DNA from: SIG435 sp045530725
GTDB taxonomy: Bacteria; Bacillota; Clostridia; UMGS1810
Length of the DNA stretch: 64,000 nt
Direction: 5' to 3'
Assembly (NCBI GenBank): GCA_045530725.1
Contig: JAZSCT010000014.1
Coordinates: 1-64,000 of the forward strand
Position numbers and translations under genes: made by a program. This document shows positions 52,663 to 61,189 of the stretch, piece after piece (position 1 is the stretch's first letter; every line of letters starts with the position of its first letter). The notes beneath the pieces were generated by a model. The model was not told the origin of the DNA. It ran no database searches and was given only the letters and a program-made list of their open reading frames with translations.

Positions 52663-53730
52663 ATGTTTGAAAAATTATCATTTATTGAAGACAGATTTGC
52701 AGAACTGGAAGCGAAAATATCTGACCCTGAAATAATTCAGGATCAGGACCTCTGGAGAAAACTCTGCAAAGAACATTCGGATATAAGTCCCATTGTTGCA
52801 AAATATAAAGAATACAATCTTGTAAAAGAAAATATCGAAGAAGCAAATGAGATTCTTGCCACATCTGATGATAAAGATCTTAAGGAAATGGCAGAAATGG
52901 AACTTCTTGATTCCAAAGACAGAATTGCTGAAATAGAGCAGGAGATAAAGATACTTCTTATCCCTAAGGATAAAAATGACGACAAAAACGTTATCGTGGA
53001 AATCAGAGGCGGTGCAGGTGGGGAAGAAGCAGCACTTTTTGCTGCAGACCTTTTAAGAATGTACTCTATGTATGCTGATTCTATGAGATGGAAGGTGGAA
53101 ATGCTTTCTGCCAATGAAACAGATATCGGGGGATACAAGGAAGTATCCTTTGCCATCAACGGTGACGGTGCATATTCAAGGCTCAAATTTGAGAGTGGTG
53201 TTCACAGAGTACAGCGTGTGCCTGAGACGGAATCAAGTGGCAGAATACAGACTTCTACTGCGACTGTTGCAGTACTTCCTGAAGTGGAAGAGGTGGAAGT
53301 GGATATCAATCAGAATGATTTGAGGATTGATGTGTTCCGTGCAGGCGGTCCCGGTGGTCAGTGTGTAAATACAACTGACTCCGCAGTAAGAATCACACAC
53401 CTGCCTACAGGAATCGTTGTAAGTTGTCAGGACGAAAAGTCTCAGCTCAAAAACAAAGAAAAGGCAATGAAAATCCTTCGTTCCCGTGTATATGATCAGG
53501 CACTTCAGGCTCAGAATGACGAGATTGCTTCTGAAAGAAAGAGCCAGGTAGGAACAGGAGACAGATCAGAGAGAATAAGAACATACAATTTCCCTCAGGG
53601 AAGAGTAACAGATCACAGAATAGGTCTTACTCTCCATAAGATTGAGGCAATTATGAATGGGGATCTTACAGAACTTATTGATTCTCTGATTACAGCAGAT
53701 CAGAGTGAGAAGTTGAAGATGAATGAATAA
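52663..53730 (+). CDS. prfA: Peptide chain release factor 1
   Basis: The protein has 355 residues and reads UAA and UAG stop codons. The GGQ motif is in RAGGPGGQCVNTTDSAVR near residue 230 and the stop-recognition PxT-type segment corresponds to VPETESSGRIQTS. It overlaps the next gene by 8 bases, heading a translation and tRNA-modification operon. Confidence 0.97.
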   Translation: MFEKLSFIEDRFAELEAKISDPEIIQDQDLWRKLCKEHSDISPIVAKYKEYNLVKENIEEANEILATSDDKDLKEMAEMELLDSKDRIAEIEQEIKILLIPKDKNDDKNVIVEIRGGAGGEEAALFAADLLRMYSMYADSMRWKVEMLSANETDIGGYKEVSFAINGDGAYSRLKFESGVHRVQRVPETESSGRIQTSTATVAVLPEVEEVEVDINQNDLRIDVFRAGGPGGQCVNTTDSAVRITHLPTGIVVSCQDEKSQLKNKEKAMKILRSRVYDQALQAQNDEIASERKSQVGTGDRSERIRTYNFPQGRVTDHRIGLTLHKIEAIMNGDLTELIDSLITADQSEKLKMNE

Positions 53731-54736
53731 AGATACTAAGATTTTATCAAGTGAAAATATAATCGAAGCCGCCGAATCTATAAAAACAGGCGGATTGGTG
53801 GTTTTTCCTACAGAAACTGTATATGGTCTGGGTGCTGATGCACTTAACCCTCAGGCATGTCTTGATATTTTTAATGCCAAGGGGAGACCTGCTGATAATC
53901 CTCTCATTGTGCATATAGCGGATACAGAATCCCTTGATTATCTTGCTATGGAGATTCCAAAAGAGGCACGACTTCTTATGGATAGATTCTGGCCGGGACC
54001 ACTTACTATGATATTTAAGAAAAAAGATACTGTATGTGACACAGTTACTGCAGGACTTAAGACTGTTGCGGTAAGGTTTCCTTCAAACGAAACAGCAAAG
54101 GCTCTTATCAGGAATAGTTCAGGTTTTATCGCAGCCCCTTCGGCAAATCTTTCGGGAAGTCCGAGCCCTACGACAATTGTTCATGTAACAGACGATATGA
54201 TGGGCAGAGTTGATTACATAATCGATGATGAGGGATGCGAAATAGGAATAGAATCCACCGTCCTTGATGTGAGCGGTGATGTGTTTAAGATTCTTCGCCC
54301 TGGTGCTGTTACTTTCAAGGACATTTATTCTGTTGTGGGAGATAAGATAGAAGATATCCCCGTTGCTAAGGATGTAAAAGTCCCTCAATGCCCTGGAATG
54401 AAATATACTCACTATTCTCCGAAGGCGGATGTGACAGTTGTTTGCGGAACAAAGGAAGACACAAGCCGATACATAAAGAGAATGATAGAAGAAAATCTTT
54501 CAGACAAAATTGGTGTTATGTCATACAGATGCGATGAGTTTGAAGATGCTTTTTGTGTTATAAACGCAGGATGCGATATGAAAGAATATGCAAAGGGATT
54601 GTACTTCAATCTTCGTGAGTTTGACAGACTTGGTGCAGAAAAAGTTTATGCACAGTTTTGTATAGAAGATGGAATAGGCATTGCAGTCAAAAACAGATTA
54701 TTTAAGGCAGCAGGCAATGATATTATATATGTTTAA
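53723..54736 (+). CDS. L-threonylcarbamoyladenylate synthase (Sua5-type)
   Basis: The protein has 337 residues: a YrdC/TsaC domain (about 1-210, with FPTETVYGLGADAL, KGRPADNPLIVHI and SANLSGSPSPT) and the C-terminal Sua5 domain (about 225-335, after CPGMKYTHYSPKA). It makes threonylcarbamoyl-AMP for t6A37 of ANN-decoding tRNAs. It acts with TsaD, encoded four genes later in the same cluster. The start overlaps prfA. Confidence 0.95.
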   Translation: MNKDTKILSSENIIEAAESIKTGGLVVFPTETVYGLGADALNPQACLDIFNAKGRPADNPLIVHIADTESLDYLAMEIPKEARLLMDRFWPGPLTMIFKKKDTVCDTVTAGLKTVAVRFPSNETAKALIRNSSGFIAAPSANLSGSPSPTTIVHVTDDMMGRVDYIIDDEGCEIGIESTVLDVSGDVFKILRPGAVTFKDIYSVVGDKIEDIPVAKDVKVPQCPGMKYTHYSPKADVTVVCGTKEDTSRYIKRMIEENLSDKIGVMSYRCDEFEDAFCVINAGCDMKEYAKGLYFNLREFDRLGAEKVYAQFCIEDGIGIAVKNRLFKAAGNDIIYV

Positions 54737-54751
54737 TTAAGGAGAAAAGAA

Positions 54752-55201
54752 ATGGACATTTTGCTTGTATGTACAGGAAATACGTGCAGAAGCAGTATGG
54801 CAGAGGGGATTTTTAATCAGATACTTGCAGAAAACGATGATGATGTCCACGTGACGTCTGCGGGGATAAGCGTCTATGTATCCACACCTGCAAGCGAAGA
54901 GGCAATTAGGATAACAGAAGATATGGGAATAGATATCTCACATCATATGTCAACTCAGATAAGTGAGCAAATGGTTCATGATGCTGACCTGATACTTGTT
55001 ATGACTTTGAGCCACAAAAATATTTTGATTGATATTTTCCCTGATTATAGTGAAAAGATTTATACTTTGCTTGAGTACGCTTACGGATCGGATGATGATA
55101 TTGCTGATCCTTTTGGTATGGACTATGATGCTTACCGTGAATGTGCGGTTGAGATTAAAGGAGCCATAGAAAAAGTATATGAGAAAATCAGAAACAGATA
55201 G
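54752..55201 (+). CDS. Low-molecular-weight phosphatase (YwlE-like)
   Basis: The protein has 149 residues. The P-loop VCTGNTCRSSMAEG (about 6-19) has the catalytic Cys and Arg, and the general acid Asp is in IADPFGMD. CTGNTC, with Thr rather than a bulkier residue at the third loop position, resembles the protein-arginine phosphatases of the YwlE type. It lies between the Sua5 gene and rimI, as in many Firmicutes. Confidence 0.88.
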   Translation: MDILLVCTGNTCRSSMAEGIFNQILAENDDDVHVTSAGISVYVSTPASEEAIRITEDMGIDISHHMSTQISEQMVHDADLILVMTLSHKNILIDIFPDYSEKIYTLLEYAYGSDDDIADPFGMDYDAYRECAVEIKGAIEKVYEKIRNR

Positions 55202-55664
55202 TATTCAGTTTGAGTTTGTGTCCGCCTCTCTTTCTGATGTTAATGAGATTTCCCTTATTGAAAAGGAGAGTTTTTCATCCGGGTGGACAGACAAACTTAT
55301 TTTGGATGAAATTTCAAACAACAATTCTCTTTCATTTGTGTGTAAAGTAGAAGGTCATGTAAAAGGATACATATTTCTCAGACACATTTTTGATGAAGGG
55401 GAAGTATTGAGGATATGCGTGAGCCCTGATATGAGAAAGAAAAAAATCGCTTCTTCACTTATGGAAAAAGCACTTAATTCTGCTTTTGAAAAAGGCGTCT
55501 GCAAGGTGTTTTTGGAAGTGAGAAAGTCAAATGTCAGCGCCATATCCCTGTATGAGAAATTCGGATTTTCTGTGTATTCGGAGAGGAAGAATTATTATCC
55601 TGATAATGGCGAAGATGCACTTTTGATGCAAAAAATATTTAACATTGATGAGGAGTCAGAATAA
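55179..55664 (+). CDS. rimI: RimI-like GNAT N-acetyltransferase
   Basis: The protein has 161 residues. A GNAT fold has the acetyl-CoA loop VSPDMRKKKIASSLME near residue 85 and LEVRKSNVSAISLYEKFGF near residue 110, the RimI pattern. RimI acetylates the N terminus of ribosomal protein S18 in E. coli. It overlaps the phosphatase gene by 23 bases and the tsaD start by one base. Confidence 0.9.
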   Translation: MRKSETDSIQFEFVSASLSDVNEISLIEKESFSSGWTDKLILDEISNNNSLSFVCKVEGHVKGYIFLRHIFDEGEVLRICVSPDMRKKKIASSLMEKALNSAFEKGVCKVFLEVRKSNVSAISLYEKFGFSVYSERKNYYPDNGEDALLMQKIFNIDEESE

Positions 55665-56671
55665 TGGCTTTGATACTTGGGATTGAATCATCATGCGATG
55701 AAACTGCCGCAAGTGTAGTAAAAGACGGCAGAGAAGTACTTTCAAATGTCATAGCATCGCAGATTGATATTCACAAAAAATTTGGTGGTGTTGTTCCTGA
55801 GGTAGCCTCAAGGAAACATCTTGAAATTATAAATACTGTTATAGACCAGGCACTTTTGGAAGCGGAAGTGACACTTGATGAAATAGATGCAGTTGCAGTC
55901 ACATATGCACCGGGGCTTGTAGGAGCACTTCTTGTAGGTGTATCGGCGGCTAAGGCTTTGAGTTTTGCCGCAAATAAGCCACTTGTTGGTGTGCATCATA
56001 TCAGAGGTCATATCTGTGCAAATTTCATTGCAAATAAGGATCTTGAACCACCTTTTGTATGTCTTGTGGCATCAGGAGGACATTCACACATTATTTATGT
56101 GAAGGATTATACAGAGTTTGAAATCCTCGGGCAGACAAGGGATGATGCAGCAGGTGAGGCCTTTGACAAAGTTGCAAGGGTCCTTGGACTTGGATACCCG
56201 GGAGGTCCGAAGATTGATAAATGTGCCAAAGATGGAAATTGTGATGCATACAGTTTCAAAAAAGTTTCTTTTGGCAAAGATAACTTTGATTTCAGTTTTT
56301 CAGGAATCAAAACAGGTGTTATAAACCTTCTGCACAATCTTGACCAGAAAGGCGAATGCTACAAAATCGAGGATGTTGCGGCAAGTTTTCAGAAAAGTGT
56401 TTGTGACGTGCTTAGCGACAATCTTATATCTGCTGCGAAGAAAGTCGGATGTAACAGTATCGCCATTGCAGGCGGTGTTGCCGCTAATTCCTGCTTAAAA
56501 CAGGCTATTGAAGAAAAGAAGGGAAATATGAATTTTTATTTTCCGCCACTTATACTTTGCACAGACAATGCAGCGATGATTGCTTCAAGCGGGTATTATG
56601 AGTATCTTAAAGGCAATCTGAAGGATATGTCCTTAAATGCGATTCCTTATCTTGGAATTGATTTAAAATAA
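55664..56671 (+). CDS. tsaD: tRNA t6A transferase subunit TsaD
   Basis: The protein has 335 residues, an ASKHA-fold metalloprotein that transfers threonylcarbamoyl to A37 with TsaB and TsaE. GIESSCDETAASVV is at the N terminus, the iron ligands HHIRGH are near residue 110, and ASGGHSHI and GGVAANSCL complete the family. TsaB and TsaE are not in the window. Confidence 0.97.
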   Translation: MALILGIESSCDETAASVVKDGREVLSNVIASQIDIHKKFGGVVPEVASRKHLEIINTVIDQALLEAEVTLDEIDAVAVTYAPGLVGALLVGVSAAKALSFAANKPLVGVHHIRGHICANFIANKDLEPPFVCLVASGGHSHIIYVKDYTEFEILGQTRDDAAGEAFDKVARVLGLGYPGGPKIDKCAKDGNCDAYSFKKVSFGKDNFDFSFSGIKTGVINLLHNLDQKGECYKIEDVAASFQKSVCDVLSDNLISAAKKVGCNSIAIAGGVAANSCLKQAIEEKKGNMNFYFPPLILCTDNAAMIASSGYYEYLKGNLKDMSLNAIPYLGIDLK

Positions 56672-56694
56672 ATATTTTTGAGGAGGTTTTACAA

Positions 56695-58518
56695 ATGAAA
56701 AAATTTAAACTTTTAAGTTGCTTAATGGTTGTTGTTATGGTTTTGTCTTCATTGAGCACAGTTGTGTTTGCAGGTTCATTCCCTGATGTATCTGACACAA
56801 ACTACAGTTGGGCACTTGACGCTGTTGAAGAACTGAGCGATCAGGGTGTCATCAATGGCTATGAAGATGGTACATACCGTCCTGAAAAAACCGTTACAAA
56901 ACTTGAGTCATTGGTTCTTTTGTCAAGAATTCTCGGCGTTGAGGATGATGCACATGTGCTGATCAACGAAAAAGGTCTTGATAATTATGAGGATTTTGTT
57001 CTTGATCTTGATCTTGATTATGGTGATGATGAAATCATTTTCCTTCTCGAAAAAGGAATCTTCACCGAAGATGACATCGAAGATTATCTCGCTGATGACA
57101 ATGCAAACCATGGTCTTAAGAGATATGAACTTGCTACTATTCTTTCAAAGGCGTTGACAAGTGATTCTAATATCAAAAATAAAGAAGTTAAATATGCTGA
57201 CAAAGGCGAAATCCCTACTTCTCAGAGAAAATATGTCGCATATATTTCTGAAGTTGGTCTTATGAAAGGTATGGGAGAAAATCTCTTCAGTCCTAATACT
57301 GATGTAAACAGAGCACAGATTGCCCTTGTTCTTTATAATCTTCAGGTAATGACTGATTATGAATATACATTGTGCAAAGTGACAAGTACTGATTCACTTC
57401 TTTCTACAATCAAATTCATCAAAGACGGGGAAGAAAAAGAGTCGGGATATCTTGTAAAAGATGATGTAATCATCAGAGTTGACGGCAAAGAAAGTTCTAT
57501 TGACAAAATAGGCGTAAACTTCAATGCTGTAATCACTACATCAGGGGATGTTCTTAAGTCTATCGATGCTTATCAGCCTGATGTTGATGACAAGTTCCTT
57601 GCAAAGATTGTTACTGCTTCAAATTCTACAATGAAATTTTCCAAGTTTGTTGGTACAAAAACAGAAGATATTTTCTTCCCGGTAAGCAGGGATCTTAAGA
57701 TTGTAGATGAAGATCAGCAGCCTGTTTCAGTTGCTAAACTTGCTTCAGGCTCATTTGTTGAAGTTACAATCAAAAAAGGCAAAGTAGAGTTTGTAGAAAT
57801 GCTTGACAAGACAGTTACTGTTGCAGGTATCTACAAATCAATTTCTACTGAAGATGGCGAACTTGTTCTTACACTTGAAGAGGTTGAATCAAAAGAAGAT
57901 GTTAAACTGTATGTAGGAAATGATGTTACTGTTACAAGAAACGGTTCCAAATCTACTATGAATGAACTTCTCATAGGGGATTCAATGAGCATTACTCTTA
58001 CTTATAATACAATTACCAAGATCATTGCTACAAGTAAGGTTCAGAACAAGGATGGTTACATTGAAGAAATCAGAATTTCTGCAAAACCTTCAATCGTGGT
58101 TAAGATTGCAGGCGAATCTGTAGAATATCAGATTTCTCCTGAAGCATCATATATTGTAAGCGGTAATCAGAACAGTACAATTTATGATCTGAGACTTGGA
58201 GCACAGGCTGCTCTTACTGTTGAAAGTAATACAGTTACAAAGATTTCAACAACTGTTGCTGATACTATTATTCAGGTGTCGGGTGTGGTAGAACTTGTAA
58301 ATGTTTCATACAATATGATTCAGGTATCATTCTATGATGCTCAGGCAGAACAGACAATTTCTCAGTCTGTATTTGTAAATTCTTCAACAAAGATATTCAA
58401 CAACACTACCGGCAAGACTGTAGCCCTTAAGAGCATCGAAAAGGGTGCTACAATTTCTGTAATCGGTACTCAGTCAACAGGTGTATATCTTGCTAATACA
58501 ATTATTGTTCTCAACTAA
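56695..58518 (+). CDS. S-layer-homology (SLH) domain surface protein
   Basis: The protein has 607 residues with a signal peptide (about 1-24, cut at VFA-GS). Three SLH modules follow: FPDVSDTNYSWALDAVEEL..GYEDGTYRPEKTVTK, a degenerate acidic one (about 95-150), and YADKGEIPTSQRKYVAYIS..FSPNTDVNRAQ (about 165-215). They attach to pyruvylated wall polymer. The rest (about 225-607) is beta-rich and without a recognised catalytic motif. The composition suggests a structural surface protein. Its ribosome site GAGGAGG is strong and it has its own terminator. Confidence 0.88.
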   Translation: MKKFKLLSCLMVVVMVLSSLSTVVFAGSFPDVSDTNYSWALDAVEELSDQGVINGYEDGTYRPEKTVTKLESLVLLSRILGVEDDAHVLINEKGLDNYEDFVLDLDLDYGDDEIIFLLEKGIFTEDDIEDYLADDNANHGLKRYELATILSKALTSDSNIKNKEVKYADKGEIPTSQRKYVAYISEVGLMKGMGENLFSPNTDVNRAQIALVLYNLQVMTDYEYTLCKVTSTDSLLSTIKFIKDGEEKESGYLVKDDVIIRVDGKESSIDKIGVNFNAVITTSGDVLKSIDAYQPDVDDKFLAKIVTASNSTMKFSKFVGTKTEDIFFPVSRDLKIVDEDQQPVSVAKLASGSFVEVTIKKGKVEFVEMLDKTVTVAGIYKSISTEDGELVLTLEEVESKEDVKLYVGNDVTVTRNGSKSTMNELLIGDSMSITLTYNTITKIIATSKVQNKDGYIEEIRISAKPSIVVKIAGESVEYQISPEASYIVSGNQNSTIYDLRLGAQAALTVESNTVTKISTTVADTIIQVSGVVELVNVSYNMIQVSFYDAQAEQTISQSVFVNSSTKIFNNTTGKTVALKSIEKGATISVIGTQSTGVYLANTIIVLN

Positions 58519-58534
58519 TTTTACATATTAATGC

Positions 58535-58566
58535 AAAGAAAGCCCTTATTCGGGGCTTTCTTTGTT
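58535..58566 (+). terminator. Terminator after the SLH gene
   Basis: An 11-bp stem (58535-58545 with 58553-58563) ends in TTTCTTTG. Confidence 0.8.
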
Positions 58567-58583
58567 GGAAAGAAGGAATTCAA

Positions 58584-59627
58584 ATGGGATTTTTGAAAAG
58601 AAAAGGAATAAAACTATCACCGAAGGTTTACTTTATTGATGCATTAGGCGCTATGGCTCAGGGTCTTTTTGCTTCTTTGCTTATCGGTACTATATTAAAA
58701 ACAATTGGCCAACAGTTCGGATTTGATTATCTTATAGAGATAGGCAACTTTGCATCCAGCGTTAGCGGTGCGGCTATGGCGGCGTCTATAGGACATGCAT
58801 TGGGTGCTCCTGCTTTAGTGTTGTTTTCACTTCTTACAGTTGGTTATTCTGCCAATTCCCTTGGCGGTGCAGGCGGACCTCTTGCTGTATATGTAATCAC
58901 AATTTTTGCCGCAGAGGCAGGTAAACTTGTCAGCAAAGAAACTAAACTTGATATTATAGTTACTCCATCTGTAACCATTCTGGTAGGGTGTCTTCTTTCA
59001 AAATTCATTGCTCCTGCATTGGGTGAGGCTGCAACAAGTGTGGGGGATGCTATTGTATGGGCTACAAATCTTCAGCCATTGTGGATGGGGGTAATTGTTT
59101 CGGTGTTGGTTGGTATAGCACTTACATTGCCAATCAGTTCTGCAGCTATCTGTGCAGCGTTAAGTATCCATGGCCTTGCAGGCGGTGCCGCTCTTGCGGG
59201 ATGTTGTGCTCAGATGATAGGGTTTGCAGTAATGAGTTATGCTGCAAATGGTATTGGTGGATTCTTTGCTCAGGGCATAGGTACAAGTATGCTTCAGATG
59301 GGAAATATAGTGAAGAAGCCTATCATATGGCTTCCACCTATTATCACTTCTGCAATTACAGGTCCTCTGGCAACCTGTGTTTTCAAACTTGAGGTTACAG
59401 GCGTGTCAGCAGGAATGGGCACTTGCGGTCTGGTTGGACCGATTGGTGCATATACAGAATGGGTCAATGCCATAGCCAACGGAACAAAACTCGTTATCAC
59501 AGGTTTTGACTGGTTAGGTCTTGTGCTTATATGCTTTATCCTTCCTGCTGTGATCACGATGCTTGTGGCAAAGATATTTAAACAATCCGGTCTTATTAAA
59601 GATAGTGATCTTAAACTTGATTTGTAA
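58584..59627 (+). CDS. PTS EIIC-like membrane protein (PTS_EIIC_2 type)
   Basis: The protein has 347 residues and about nine hydrophobic segments rich in Gly and Ala. SNSLGGAGGPLAVY-like, TLPISSAAICAALSIHGLAGGAALAGCCAQMIGFA and GLVGPIGAYTEW are patterns of the stand-alone PTS_EIIC_2 family, which lacks EIIA and EIIB parts. The function is not established for the family. It follows the SLH gene after a terminator and precedes a radical SAM gene by 19 bases. Confidence 0.8.
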   Translation: MGFLKRKGIKLSPKVYFIDALGAMAQGLFASLLIGTILKTIGQQFGFDYLIEIGNFASSVSGAAMAASIGHALGAPALVLFSLLTVGYSANSLGGAGGPLAVYVITIFAAEAGKLVSKETKLDIIVTPSVTILVGCLLSKFIAPALGEAATSVGDAIVWATNLQPLWMGVIVSVLVGIALTLPISSAAICAALSIHGLAGGAALAGCCAQMIGFAVMSYAANGIGGFFAQGIGTSMLQMGNIVKKPIIWLPPIITSAITGPLATCVFKLEVTGVSAGMGTCGLVGPIGAYTEWVNAIANGTKLVITGFDWLGLVLICFILPAVITMLVAKIFKQSGLIKDSDLKLDL

Positions 59628-59646
59628 TTTTAAAGGGGAATGTGTG

Positions 59647-60537
59647 ATGCTTGATAGTTGCACAATATGTCCAAGAAATTGTAAAGTGAACAGAAATAAA
59701 GGAGAAATGGGCTTTTGTCATTCTGATAGTAATATTAAAGTGGCAAGAGCCGCTCTTCATTATTGGGAAGAGCCTTGCATATCGGGAGAAAATGGATCGG
59801 GGGCCGTTTTCTTTTCGGGATGTACACTAAATTGTGTTTTTTGTCAGAATAATGCGATTTCACGCGGGAAAACAGGTAAGAATGTATCAGTTGAAAGACT
59901 TTGTGAAATCTTCTTTGAACTAAAAAATAAGGGTGCAAACAATATAAATCTTGTAACAGGCGATCATTATATACCTATGATTAAGGATGCAATAATACTT
60001 GCCAAAAACAAAGGGTTTGACTTGCCGTTTGTGTTTAACTGTTCAGGGTATGAAAAGAAAGAACAGATTGAAATGCTTGATGGGCTTATAGATGTTTATC
60101 TTCCTGATATGAAGTATTTTTCAGATAAATTGTCATTGAGATATTCAGGGACTAAAAATTACTTTGAAACAGCAAAAATGGCTATTTCTGAGATGTTCAG
60201 ACAATGCCCTGAGATTGTTTTTGATGATAATGATATTATCAGAAAAGGGGTCATTATAAGACATCTGGTGTTACCGGGATGCACAGATGACTCAAAAAAG
60301 GTGATATCATATCTTTATGATACATACGGCGACAATGTTATACTTTCTGTTATGAATCAATATACACCTGTGGAAGGGCTTAATCTTCCTGACGAACTTG
60401 GAAGAAAACTTACAACAGAGGAATATGATGAAGTTGTTGATTTTGCTGTAGATATTGGGGTAGAGAATGCCTACATTCAGGAAGAGGGGACAGTTTCGGA
60501 AAGTTTTATTCCTGAATTTGATAACGAAGGTGTATAA
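59647..60537 (+). CDS. PflX-like radical SAM protein
   Basis: The protein has 296 residues from ATG 59647, 7 bases after AAAGGGG. The radical SAM cluster motif is CTLNCVFC (CX3CX2C, near residue 63). An extra N-terminal Cys set CTICPRNCKVNRNKGEMGFC fits the COG1313 group related to pyruvate formate-lyase activases. NLVTGDHYIP and IRHLVLPGC are further marks. The target protein is unknown, and no glycyl radical enzyme is nearby. Confidence 0.85.
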   Translation: MLDSCTICPRNCKVNRNKGEMGFCHSDSNIKVARAALHYWEEPCISGENGSGAVFFSGCTLNCVFCQNNAISRGKTGKNVSVERLCEIFFELKNKGANNINLVTGDHYIPMIKDAIILAKNKGFDLPFVFNCSGYEKKEQIEMLDGLIDVYLPDMKYFSDKLSLRYSGTKNYFETAKMAISEMFRQCPEIVFDDNDIIRKGVIIRHLVLPGCTDDSKKVISYLYDTYGDNVILSVMNQYTPVEGLNLPDELGRKLTTEEYDEVVDFAVDIGVENAYIQEEGTVSESFIPEFDNEGV

Positions 60538-60552
60538 AATACAAAAAATACT

Positions 60553-60581
60553 TTGACAACTGCATATTTTTGTGGTATTAT
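60553..60581 (+). promoter_or_regulatory. Stable-RNA promoter of the tRNA-Leu array
   Basis: A perfect TTGACA (60553-60558), a 17-base spacer and TATTAT (60576-60581) read into the tRNA-Leu array. Confidence 0.8.
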
Positions 60582-60603
60582 AAATGAGTTGTTAAAGATA
60601 TAT

Positions 60604-60620
60604 GCGGACATGGCGGAATT
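60604..60620 (+). pseudogene. 5' fragment of tRNA-Leu
   Basis: The 17 bases GCGGACATGGCGGAATT are identical to the first 17 of the copy at 60773. The sequence then departs from a tRNA. A stray GGCAGACG, the next tRNA block, recurs at 60735-60742. The preceding spacer resembles that of the other two copies. Confidence 0.65.
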
Positions 60621-60640
60621 TAAGTGACACCCCAAGAATG

Positions 60641-60756
60641 CTTGCATGATTGGTCTGGTGGAACTTATGCCAAAACTTCCTGTGAGGCAAGCACCCTCAT
60701 ACGGTGCGTAGGCGAAGAGATGAAGTTGACGGCTGGCAGACGTAATATAATTCAAG
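60641..60756 (+). ncRNA. Rod-like structured RNA inside the tRNA-Leu array, class unknown
   Basis: Nested pairings run along this segment: CTTG/CAAG (60641, 60753), GTCTG (60653-60657) with CAGAC (60737-60741), GCC/GGC, AACTTC (about 60674-60679) with GAAGTT (60722-60727), and the hairpin GCACC/GGTGC (60691-60695, 60703-60707). It is GC-richer than its flanks. I found no SRP (GGAA loop, GCAGCC), RNase P or tmRNA hallmark. It may be a functional RNA or a tRNA-derived insertion. Confidence 0.4.
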
Positions 60757-60772
60757 TGATAATTTAATATAA

Positions 60773-60845
60773 GCGGACATGGCGGAATTGGCAGACGCGC
60801 TGGCTTCAGGTGCCAGTCGGGGCAACTCGGTGCAGGTTCAAGTCC
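60773..60845 (+). pseudogene. tRNA-Leu(CAG) lacking its 3' end
   Basis: The acceptor 5' strand, D arm, a 7-base anticodon loop TTCAGGT (anticodon CAG) on a 5-bp CTGGC/GCCAG stem, and the long variable arm are intact. After GGTTCAAGTCC the T-stem closes only two pairs, and the acceptor 3' strand (expected TGTCCGC) and CCA are missing. The gene is therefore broken, probably by recombination at the tRNA 3' end. Confidence 0.7.
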
Positions 60846-60915
60846 GTGAACCCTTTTTAAGGGAGTAAGCAAAAAACGGCTTGTGTAAATTCTAACAACT
60901 TAAAATTTAATATAT

Positions 60916-61002
60916 GCGGACGTGGCGGAATTGGCAGACGCGCATGGTTCAGGTCCATGTGCTCGCAAGAGCATAGGAGTTCAAGTCTCCTCGCCCGCAC
61001 CA
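60916..61002 (+). tRNA. tRNA-Leu(CAG)
   Basis: This is an 87-base tRNA with encoded CCA. The anticodon stem is CATGG/CCATG with loop TTCAGGT (CAG), a long variable arm (TGCTCGCAAGAGCA), and a perfect T-arm (AGGAG/CTCCT). The acceptor GCGGACG against CGCCCGC has one mismatch, A5 against C68; closely similar tRNA-Leu genes have CGTCCGC. It probably serves as the attachment site for the downstream integrase. Confidence 0.92.
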
Positions 61003-61004
61003 CC

Positions 61005-61044
61005 AAAAAAGTACAATTACTATTATTATGATTGTACTTTTTTG
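61005..61044 (+). terminator. tRNA-Leu terminator
   Basis: A 13-bp stem (61005-61017 with 61031-61043), symmetric A-run and T-run, three bases after the CCA end. It marks the limit of the stable-RNA transcript. The gap 61045-61189 is very AT-rich and holds no recognisable gene. Confidence 0.85.
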
Positions 61045-61189
61045 TATTAATAATCTTATTGTTGGACTATATGAAATTGGATATTATGCTGATTTTGAAA
61101 AAAATTTCATAATATATTGATTAATTTAAATATTTGTATTATAATTATAATGTTTAACAGTTAAGATTTCCAAAAGGTAGGATTCGAAT

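Noticed and set aside
60641..60756. Signal recognition particle RNA
   Set aside because: The rod shape is suggestive, but the apical loop is not a GGAA-type tetraloop and the conserved CAGG / GCAGCC internal loop is missing.
60477..60872. Minus-strand open frame over the tRNA array
   Set aside because: It is antisense to tRNA-Leu sequence and to the end of the radical SAM gene, with no ribosome site.
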